The position numbers and the translations under genes were made by a program. From assembly GCA_016705955.1 (NCBI GenBank), contig JADJKO010000001.1:62001-126000 (forward strand): a stretch of DNA of 64,000 bases, given 5' to 3'. This DNA is from Flavobacteriales bacterium. Its GTDB lineage: Bacteria > Bacteroidota > Bacteroidia > Flavobacteriales_F > PHOS-HE28. Below, in pieces: positions 6,488 to 13,234 of the stretch. A model generated the notes under the pieces. It saw nothing but the letters and a program-made list of their open reading frames with translations, had not been told where the DNA came from and made no database searches. Position 1 is the stretch's first letter. The number at the start of each line of letters is the position of its first letter.

Positions 6488-6831
6488 TCATGGGCGTCAA
6501 CACCTTCCGCAGCAGCAAGGGCTCACCCACGGTATTGCCCGCCGTACGGCGGATGATCCGCGCCACCGAGGAAGAGAAGGAAGCGCAGGATCTGTCCCGC
6601 CTTAGCGGGATCGTCACCGTGGAGAATCTGCAGAAAGCCTACACCGACGAAAGCGCGACCTGGTTGCGCAAATTGCAAGCTGAGCGACGGAGGAGCGAAG
6701 TCCCGCCCAACGGGAAGGCCGCGATCAAGAACATGTTCGAGATGCTGATGGAAGCGACGAAGTATTGTTCGCTTGGGCAGCTTACTGCTGCGATGTTCGA
6801 GGTGGGCGGGCAGTACCGGAGGAATATGTAG
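6484..6831 (+). repeat. icmF 3'-end copy 5 (longest), with in-frame palindromes
   Basis: A 115-codon open frame from MIMGVNTFRSSKGSPTVLP to the IcmF stop. It follows native IcmF from about 492 to 781 but carries three in-frame palindromic inserts: CCGCCGTACGGCGG (6539-6552), TCCCGCCTTAGCGGGA (6595-6610) and GCGAAGTCCCG...CGGGA (6695-6715). Removing them restores alignment with native IcmF (IRATEEEKEAQ..VENLQKAY). It lacks the N-terminal mutase body, so it cannot be a mutase. Confidence 0.85.
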
Positions 6832-6901
6832 GAACGTGTAACACTGAGCATAAGCGAAGCGGCACAACGCAGGGCGCGAAGCGAAAGAGGAGTCGAAGTG
6901 T

Positions 6902-6995
6902 GGGCGTTCCGGCTCGAAGACTCGCCGTCGGGCCATTCGTTTCAAATCCTCGCCTAAGACGGCTCCGGGCTTTCCGGTACAATCCCTAACGCGAA
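6902..6995 (+). repeat. Intact palindromic intergenic repeat (about 94 bp)
   Basis: GGGCGTTCCGG ... GCCGTCGGGC ... CTCCGGGCTTTCCGG ... CCCTAACGCGAA. Split halves of the same sequence lie at 3135-3200 and 4646-4678. Similar intergenic repeats with a GGGCTTTCC core occur widely in Bacteroidota genomes as far as I recall. It closes the icmF-tail cassette array on the right. Confidence 0.65.
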
Positions 6996-7022
6996 ATGAT
7001 CAACGCCAAGATTCCTGGAGCT

Positions 7023-7538
7023 TCAGCTTTCTTCGACCGGCATTGCGAGAATGGCATCCATCTCAATAGCTCCGAGACTTTCGATCATCGGAAGGATCAC
7101 AGGTGAGATTGCACTGCACACTCGACTGATTTGGGTGGGGATGTCCTCTCCGTCACCCTCACTGTCGTTGCGCTTATCCGAATCCTGCAACAGCGCCAAA
7201 CCAACAAGCACCAACCCGAATTTGTATCGTGCTTCAATGGCCTTGACTTCTTCATCGCGCCTAGCCTTTATCTCAGTTAGGAGATGAACATTATCGGTAT
7301 TGACAAAGAAGTCGTAGCCATCCTCCTCTGAACCCTTCACGCGCAACGCGGAGTGACCGTTGAAGTCCTGTTCCTTCCAATAGTGTCCGCTTCTTCCGTC
7401 CTCCGTCAACTCAATGATGTTTGGGATTGCGAATCCATTGGGCTTCACAGCATCGCGACCCTCTTCATCAGAACTAGGGGGTTTCCGGGATCCTCCACCG
7501 CCTTTCCCCTTGGTCAAAGGCTCCAACCACTGCGGCAT
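7023..7538 (-). CDS. C-terminal part of GHKL ATPase protein, separate frame
   Basis: 171 residues, with a Gly/Ser-rich start, then IPNIIELTEDG..GHYWKEQDFNGHSALRVK and a helical end. Its ATG (7538) lies inside the 3' end of the upstream ATPase frame with a 65-base overlap. The ATPase frame ends in a nonsense-like tail after EEFYAAVV, and this frame continues naturally from the same point, so I think both are one polypeptide broken by a one-base indel near 7505-7535. Translational coupling or a programmed shift are alternatives. Function unknown. Confidence 0.6.
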   Translation of the reverse strand: MPQWLEPLTKGKGGGGSRKPPSSDEEGRDAVKPNGFAIPNIIELTEDGRSGHYWKEQDFNGHSALRVKGSEEDGYDFFVNTDNVHLLTEIKARRDEEVKAIEARYKFGLVLVGLALLQDSDKRNDSEGDGEDIPTQISRVCSAISPVILPMIESLGAIEMDAILAMPVEES

Positions 7539-9390
7539 AGAACTCTTCGACGATCGGCATCGACCGGCTTACATCTATGACCTGGCTTCGTATGCTCAGG
7601 ACTTCTCCAACCGCCGTGTTATTCACAGTAATGTTCAGATGTGCTACGCCGTTCCAAAGGTTGATGGAGTAGTCGTCACTCTCAACTCCGTTTACGAGCA
7701 GCTTGAAGGTGCCGGGGTCCTTTCCTCGATCGAAATAATCGTTCGTGACATCGGTCCTAAAGTCCACCCTGAATTTGCTTCCAAGGTGCGCTGTCTTTGG
7801 TCTGTTCTGGGGGTACTTTTTCACCAAGGAGAACACTGTCGGAAACTCCTTCCCTGCGAAAGTTGGTGCGGGCGCGGCACTCTCCGATGCGAATGGGTTT
7901 GCAATGTTCTGCCCACGAATGAAGAGCCGTGCAAGAGTTGGTGAAGTGCGCAGTACGCTCTCCAAAATATCAGCGAGCGGCTTCGAGTCCTTCAACTTGC
8001 TCTCAACCTCTTCGCGCCTTCTCTTCTCTTTGAGCAGTCTCAGCCCTTGATGGTGCTTTAGGGCATCCTCCAATTCGCGTTCAATGTCAAGCCTCAATGG
8101 GCAGTTGCTAAGCCGGTCTCTACTGTTCATGAACAGATCCTCACGGTCTCGGCCATTGATCTCTGAGCAATCGAGGACCACAAGGATGGACTCTGCCAAA
8201 TAGCCTAGGCCTACAGCCTTTCGATTGAAGAAGGATTTCGAAAGAGTGCCATGTGTTTGTCCGTTGATGGCGAAGATTATCCCTTCATCCTTGGTGTACT
8301 TCTCGTGCTTCCCCTTCTTGAAGACGTAGATGGAGTATCGCATCTTCTGCCCATTCACAGGTAGCAGACCGGAAGTAGGAAATCCCTCTTCGATATTGTC
8401 CGACTTGTCTTCGTCAATGCGCACGGAAAGCCCGGCAAGGACTCCCTCATAGCTGTGACCTGAGTAGCCCTTCCTTCTCTCGTACAATCTTACCGGTAAG
8501 GCGAGTTGTGGCATCAGAGTGGACAACTTGTTGTAAAGATCAAAGAGAATGTTGGTCCGCAGTCCGGGCCCGATGTTGTACTCGTAGAGTTTGATGAATG
8601 TCCCATACGTCATCGGACTCCCGTAAGGGTTGGGGTACTCCGACGGGAGTATGTCAAGGCTGTCTGCTGCGAAGAAGGGTATGGTATCGCTTGGCGCGAG
8701 GTATTTGTAGTTGGAGCTTCTGACCCCCTGCGCTGGATCCTCTCTCCGAATGACAGTGAAGCCCCAAAAACTTGCGGTGGGGTCATGGTCCTTCTGTGCG
8801 ACGGCTGGGTTCCTCTTTGAAAGGACCAACTGGACATTCCTTTCACCGCAGAACCTGAACACTCCGGTTCCGCCCATGTTGAATTTCCCTTGCACGAACG
8901 GCACCCTTAGCTTGTTGGATTTCCGGAGGGATAGGATTGTCGTCGGCAGCTTGGCGGGAGACTGACCTTCCCCTTTGTCTGCAATCGTGAATGTGGGGTT
9001 GCTTTTCTGGCCAGTTGCAATCAGGCAAATGTTTTCCGCAAGTTTGCTTCGCTCGCTCGCGGTAATGTTTGTGAGCTTTCCTTCATCGATCGCGTAGTAG
9101 AGGATAAGTGCTTCTTTGATGCTCTGCGGTGCTTCGTTGGCATCAGGCCTAACGCCGCGCTGCTGACAAGCACCCATAAGAACTGCGTCGACCGAGTTGA
9201 TGAGCTTCTCAACTAGCGCTGTTTCTGGCTTGCTCTGCTGATTGCCAATGATTGAGAAGTTGTTCTCATCCTTGTCGAAGTACTTCCATGAATCAGGATC
9301 GTCCCAGTACCCATTCTCCTTCAGAATTGCTATTACGTCCTCCTCGGTGTCACACTTGACCAGTGCAAGGCAGAGTTCGTTGAGGTTCAT
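7474..9390 (-). CDS. GHKL-type (HATPase) ATP-binding protein, candidate defence gene
   Basis: A 638-residue protein with the three motifs of the Hsp90/MutL/MORC-like ATPase fold: N-box EKLINSVDAVLM (E61, N65), G1 IADKGEGQSP (D138, G140) and G2 QGKFNMGGTGVFRF (167-180). A MutL/MORC-like transducer region, a charged helix (about 460-500, KEKRRREEVESKLKDSK) and a beta-rich segment with TFKLLVNGV follow. It lies between a 74-residue gene (9460-9684) and the frame at 7023, all on the minus strand with short gaps, next to a toxin-antitoxin array. Stand-alone GHKL proteins of this type occur in defence islands, so an anti-phage role is plausible but not shown. No nuclease motif was recognised. Confidence 0.7.
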   Translation of the reverse strand: MNLNELCLALVKCDTEEDVIAILKENGYWDDPDSWKYFDKDENNFSIIGNQQSKPETALVEKLINSVDAVLMGACQQRGVRPDANEAPQSIKEALILYYAIDEGKLTNITASERSKLAENICLIATGQKSNPTFTIADKGEGQSPAKLPTTILSLRKSNKLRVPFVQGKFNMGGTGVFRFCGERNVQLVLSKRNPAVAQKDHDPTASFWGFTVIRREDPAQGVRSSNYKYLAPSDTIPFFAADSLDILPSEYPNPYGSPMTYGTFIKLYEYNIGPGLRTNILFDLYNKLSTLMPQLALPVRLYERRKGYSGHSYEGVLAGLSVRIDEDKSDNIEEGFPTSGLLPVNGQKMRYSIYVFKKGKHEKYTKDEGIIFAINGQTHGTLSKSFFNRKAVGLGYLAESILVVLDCSEINGRDREDLFMNSRDRLSNCPLRLDIERELEDALKHHQGLRLLKEKRRREEVESKLKDSKPLADILESVLRTSPTLARLFIRGQNIANPFASESAAPAPTFAGKEFPTVFSLVKKYPQNRPKTAHLGSKFRVDFRTDVTNDYFDRGKDPGTFKLLVNGVESDDYSINLWNGVAHLNITVNNTAVGEVLSIRSQVIDVSRSMPIVEEFYAAVVGAFDQGERRWRIPETP

Positions 9391-9459
9391 GGTTGTCAGT
9401 TGAGATGAGTTGACTATCGGGGTCTAGGAAGTGAGGATGGGAAGGCTGGTTTGCGGAAG

Positions 9460-9684
9460 CTAGAACTTGAACCCGCTGTCATCGCTGGCTGCCGACCCGG
9501 AGCGAAACTTGTCGAATGTGGAGCGCAACTTCTCCTTGACTACACGTTCCATCTTCCTCACCTCTGCTTCGGTATAGTCGTAGTTGGCCTTGTTGCTACA
9601 CTTGGAGAGGCTGTCAAGCGCATCTAAGGCTTTCTGTACTCTACTTGCAGCAACTTTCAAGAACCTGTCACGTTTGGGCTTCAT
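9460..9684 (-). CDS. Small basic helical protein, first gene of the GHKL operon
   Basis: 74 residues: FLKVAASRVQKALDALDSLSKC, NKANYDYTEAEVRKMERVVKEKLRSTFDKFRSG. Strongly charged and helical. It starts 69 bases upstream of the GHKL ATPase gene on the same strand. I recognise the pattern as one that recurs as a small companion of such genes but cannot name a family. It probably belongs to the same functional unit. Confidence 0.65.
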   Translation of the reverse strand: MKPKRDRFLKVAASRVQKALDALDSLSKCSNKANYDYTEAEVRKMERVVKEKLRSTFDKFRSGSAASDDSGFKF

Positions 9685-10031
9685 TGTATGTGTCAGTATG
9701 GGATGGCAAATATAGCGGCAAATATATCAAATGCAATTCGACCATACTGAGCGACTCATATACGCGACCTCCGCTGCCGGGCGAGGAGCGTCTTTGGTCA
9801 ACGTTGTCCTGTCATCATGCGGATTGCCGAGAAGCACGAACGACTGCAATAGGTGGAATCCGGCGTACCGTACTTTCCCAAAGTGAAAGTCCCCGCACCC
9901 TCGCCCAACACCGTCCGCGTTGCGCTGCGGCCCACCGTAGCGGATCGGCACCGCGCGCGTGAGCAGGGCACCTCCGGCGCCATCCCCTAAAAAGGTTCTC
10001 CGTTTCCGGACTACGCATCCGGTAGCACCCC
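9685..10031. other. Intergenic stretch, no gene seen
   Basis: About 350 bases between the divergent start of the GHKL operon and the 3' end of the fibronectin gene. Both strands have short open frames of skewed composition with no recognisable motif. The AT-rich part near 9700-9760 probably holds the promoter of the minus-strand operon. Confidence 0.5.
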
Positions 10032-10742
10032 TCACGCCCTCGCAGACGTCACCTGGCTGAACGGTCCTTCGCCCGCTGCGAGGATGGCGCGCACGCGGAA
10101 GTGGTGCATCCGTCCGGGTTCAAGGCCCAGTATTTCTGTGCGGATCCGCGTGGTGAAGGCGATCGGGTGCCAAGCACTTTCATCCAGAATGTTTCCGTCG
10201 TTCACGAACACCTGATAGGTGCGCGCGCCGTGTATCCGGTCCCACCCGAGCTTCACCCTTCCTTCTGAAGCGCCGCGTTTGGCATTGAGGAAGGAGGGGG
10301 CGATGAGCGAAGTGATGCGCACCGGTGGGTTGCGCGGTTCGAAGCCGCTGGTGATCTGTTTCCCGATATCCCCCGGGGCTGCGCTCATGACATACTTGGC
10401 GAGGTACACCATCAGCTTCTCCAACTCCGCGTGACGGACCCAGCGGAGAGCCACGGCGGCGAAACCACCGCCGAACGATGCCGCGAAGGCATACTCCAAA
10501 GCCACACGAGCAGCGGCGATGGTGGCCAAACTGGGCGTGGGGTTCGGGAAATGCGGATTGCCCGCCATCTTTTCCTCGATGTATAGGGTCTTCGAGATCA
10601 AGGCACCGGAGGGGAGGTCCTTCACGCCGGCGCGGATGCAGTGGACGTTCATGGTCGTTGAGTTGGTGGCTTCAACGGGGTCTCCACCGGCCGGGTTCCA
10701 TTTGGGGAACGCCAATGAGTTGAACGATCCGCGCGTTGCCAT
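10032..10742 (-). CDS. Fibronectin type III domain protein
   Basis: 236 residues from ATG 10742. The N-terminal half (MAGNPHFPNPTPSLATIAAARVALEYAFAAS...MVYLAKYVMSAAPGDIGKQITSGFEPR) matches the helical region of a Bacteroidota family that ends in one fibronectin type III domain. That domain is visible at about 155-236: VKLGWDRIHGARTYQVFVND ... TRIRTEILGLEPGRMHHFRVRAI. No signal peptide. The open frame runs further upstream to 11189, but only through the 42-bp tandem repeat, so the extension is unlikely to be native. Function unknown; some relatives are annotated only as FN3 proteins. Confidence 0.7.
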   Translation of the reverse strand: MATRGSFNSLAFPKWNPAGGDPVEATNSTTMNVHCIRAGVKDLPSGALISKTLYIEEKMAGNPHFPNPTPSLATIAAARVALEYAFAASFGGGFAAVALRWVRHAELEKLMVYLAKYVMSAAPGDIGKQITSGFEPRNPPVRITSLIAPSFLNAKRGASEGRVKLGWDRIHGARTYQVFVNDGNILDESAWHPIAFTTRIRTEILGLEPGRMHHFRVRAILAAGEGPFSQVTSARA

Positions 10743-10800
10743 GCTCACCTCGGCGGCGTTCCTCTGGTGATCCGCGAAAACCTTGCACCGGAATTGTTCA

Positions 10801-11036
10801 TTCCCCGAATGCTCCATCGGGGGTATGCACCAGAAAGGACCGTTCCCCAAATGGTCCATCGCTGTCCTGCTCCACTCTTGCATGTTCCCCGAAAGGACCA
10901 TCGGTGCCTTGCGCCGGAAAGGTTCATTCCCCGAATGGCCCATCGGCGTCTTGCACAAGACAGGAATGTTCCCCGAATGGTCCGCACGGTTCCGGATCAT
11001 TCCGATCCCATTCCCGAAATGGACCGCGGGATGCAT
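10801..11036. repeat. 42-bp tandem repeat, six units
   Basis: TTCCCCGAATGG-like cores begin at 10801, 10843, 10885, 10927, 10969 and 11011, an exact 42-bp spacing. The cores are conserved (TTCCCC[GA]AA[TA]GG.CC), the inter-core sequences vary. As 42 is a multiple of three, frames stay open on both strands; on the minus strand a 14-residue period with SGN appears. There is no CRISPR-like repeat/spacer architecture because the spacer part also drifts from one shared sequence. It lies just upstream of the fibronectin gene. Confidence 0.8.
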
Positions 11037-11189
11037 GCGCACGGAGTGTGCGGCCTCTCGCATGGCATCCGTTGGAGCACTGGGACCGAGCCCGGGTCGC
11101 GGCAATAGACCTCTTTCCTGATTCATCCACTCCTTCTCGTCATCGCGAGCAAAGCGAAGCGAGGGAGAAGGATAAAGGATGAGGTGCAA

Positions 11190-11447
11190 AGGGGCGTGAC
11201 TGAATTAGGAAAGAGGTCAAATGTTCCTCATACCTGCGCCGGGTCTCCGTCTTCGGGACCCTGCGCCTGGATGTCCATGACCCATCTTGCAAATGGCCGA
11301 CCTCGGACGTTCACCGGCCCGGCCTGGAAGTAGCGCCGCTCCCGACGGGACGTTCCCCGACGACCTTCCGCACACGCACTATCCCGCCCAGGCTTGCGTT
11401 GATGGGGAGAACCCCGGCGAGGTGCATGCCGTTGAAGCCGCGAAACC
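11190..11447. other. Intergenic stretch, no convincing gene
   Basis: A 73-codon minus-strand frame (11228-11449) has no recognisable motif and an Arg-rich, shadow-like composition. I see no hairpin terminator or promoter that I would defend. Confidence 0.4.
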
Positions 11448-12089
11448 ATGATCGTTCAAACACATAGCCCGGAGCAAGTGGTGCGCGAAGCCTTCCGCGA
11501 CCTGCCCGCCATGTGGAACAAGCTGAAGCAACCCATTGAGCGCTTGCAGCGCAACGTGCGCAAGGACAGATCCCTGCGCCTGCAACCCCAGCTGCACGAG
11601 TACCGCAGTCACGAGGGGAACAACTGGCTGGTGGCCATACTGCCCACGAAGAAGGTGCTGCAGATCGCTCCCTTCGTGTGGTACCGGGGCGCGGATGGCT
11701 ACTATCGTGCGGCGCGCATCGTACAGGATGGCGTGTGCTTCCACATCAGCCACCATGTGTTCGAGCAGTACGCCGCCCGTTTCAACCGTACCGGTGACGG
11801 TCTCTCCCGCATGAAAGAGTTCATCCGCGAGAACATGGACTTCGGCATGGAGTATTGCCTGGACAACGATGAAGTGCGCGTGGGCGTGCGACACGGCTAC
11901 ATCATCGGCAAGTGGGTGGTGCCCCACAAGTTGGCACAACTCATCACCTTCGTGGACCACGGAAAACTGCACGCCGACCAGCATGAGCAGATGGACCGGT
12001 TGGATCAGCAGCGTGCGGAGGGCCTGCGCCCCCTGCGCATTCCCGGGAGCAACGTGAAGCCTTGGGACCTTCCGCCCCCGACCGAATGA
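11448..12089 (+). CDS. Hypothetical protein
   Basis: 213 residues without signal peptide or membrane segment. Aromatic- and charge-rich, e.g. IAPFVWYRGADGYYRAARI, CFHISHHVFEQYAARF and GYIIGKWVVPHKLAQLITFVDHGKL. Several conserved-looking histidines (HISHHVFEQY) could bind a metal, but no family was recognised. Codon usage matches the neighbours, and the frame is clean, which supports a real gene. It stands alone between a repeat region and a secreted-protein gene. Confidence 0.65.
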   Translation: MIVQTHSPEQVVREAFRDLPAMWNKLKQPIERLQRNVRKDRSLRLQPQLHEYRSHEGNNWLVAILPTKKVLQIAPFVWYRGADGYYRAARIVQDGVCFHISHHVFEQYAARFNRTGDGLSRMKEFIRENMDFGMEYCLDNDEVRVGVRHGYIIGKWVVPHKLAQLITFVDHGKLHADQHEQMDRLDQQRAEGLRPLRIPGSNVKPWDLPPPTE

Positions 12090-12201
12090 AGGCCTTGTTC
12101 GCCAACAGGCGTCCTCTGTGGGATCATCAGTGGATGTGATCACGTGCTAAGCGATCATCGGCATCTGAACCCTTCCGCGCGAACGGTGTACGGATGCGTC
12201 G

Positions 12202-13038
12202 ATGCTGCTGCTCCTTCATCCCCTTCGCGTGCTCGGTCTGTTCGCCGTGTGCGTTGCACGTCTCTTTTCCTCAACCCTCTCCGCGCAGGATCTCTCCGGC
12301 TCCTGGCACGGTGAACTGGTGCGCGGGATGAACGAACGCTTCGTCATCGACATGGATCTCGTGGCGGATGCAGGCCGCATCACGGGCACCAGCCACATCA
12401 CCTTCCCGTTCCAAGAGGAGCACTACGCCAACATGGCCATCGAAGGGGAGCGGTACGGCGGGCGTTACCATTTGCGCGAGTCGCGGATCCTGGAGCAGAG
12501 TGCCACCAGCTACCGTTGGGTGGTGCAAGGCGGTGCGCTGCGGTTGGATACCAATGGTGTGCAATGGCGCCTCTATGGCGAGTGGCAACCGCCGGGCTGC
12601 GAACCGGGTGAACTCATGCTGGTGCGTACCAAGGAAGTGCGTCGTTCCGAACCGGTGCTCACGCCGCTGCCGATCGTGCTTCCGCGACGCGTGGAGGGCC
12701 GCGAGGTGCACTGGGCGGCGAAGGTGGATGTGCGTGCGGACACCTTGGTGCTGCTGCTTTACGATGACCGCCGCATGGACGGCGACACGGTAACGCTGTT
12801 CCTGAACGGCGAATGCATCGCACGCCGGATCGCGGTGCCGCACCGCGCTTCCATGCGCGCCATCCCGATCCGTTTGTTACCCGGCGTGAATTACCTGGTG
12901 ATGCAGGCCGAGAATGAAGGGAGCGAACCGCCCAATACCGCGGGCCTCGTGCTGCACGCAGCAGGAGAGGAGCATCGATTGATCATGCGCGCTACAATGA
13001 AGCAGAGTGCAGGACTGCGGATCGTGTGCACGCCGTGA
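12202..13038 (+). CDS. Secreted hypothetical protein
   Basis: 278 residues with an N-terminal signal (LLLLHPLRVLGLFAVCVARLFSSTLSAQD, cleavage near 29). The first half begins LSGSWHGEL and resembles a lipocalin-like beta-barrel domain. The C-terminal half has the pattern LVLLLYDDRRMDGDTVTLFLNGE ... LLPGVNYLVMQAENEGSEPPNTAGLV, which recurs in Bacteroidota secreted proteins of unknown role. It is likely periplasmic or outer-surface. No enzymatic residues were identified. Confidence 0.7.
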   Translation: MLLLLHPLRVLGLFAVCVARLFSSTLSAQDLSGSWHGELVRGMNERFVIDMDLVADAGRITGTSHITFPFQEEHYANMAIEGERYGGRYHLRESRILEQSATSYRWVVQGGALRLDTNGVQWRLYGEWQPPGCEPGELMLVRTKEVRRSEPVLTPLPIVLPRRVEGREVHWAAKVDVRADTLVLLLYDDRRMDGDTVTLFLNGECIARRIAVPHRASMRAIPIRLLPGVNYLVMQAENEGSEPPNTAGLVLHAAGEEHRLIMRATMKQSAGLRIVCTP

Positions 13039-13234
13039 AGGTGTGCGGGTCTGTCGGTCGTGCGGAAGAACCACGCGATCGCCCGGATGATCCGCAACCG
13101 TGGTTGTTCGGGTAAGTGATCGGACAGGATCGCAGGAATAGGTAGCGCATCGAGCCCAGCGGTGGTTTCACGGATGTCCGGCATCCATCCGCGCGATCGT
13201 CGTTTCTTTAAGCAGCCCGATCACAACCACCACG

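Noticed and set aside
9727..10035. Minus-strand open frames in the gap between the GHKL operon and the fibronectin gene
   Set aside because: Three overlapping frames of skewed composition and no motif; probably non-coding.
10801..11036. Regularly spaced repeats as a CRISPR array
   Set aside because: The period is 42 bp with imperfect units and the inter-core parts are related to each other; there are no unique spacers and no cas genes.
10743..11189. N-terminal extension of the fibronectin protein through the tandem repeat
   Set aside because: Homology to the family starts close to ATG 10742 and the extension is made of the 42-bp repeat; kept only as a finding.
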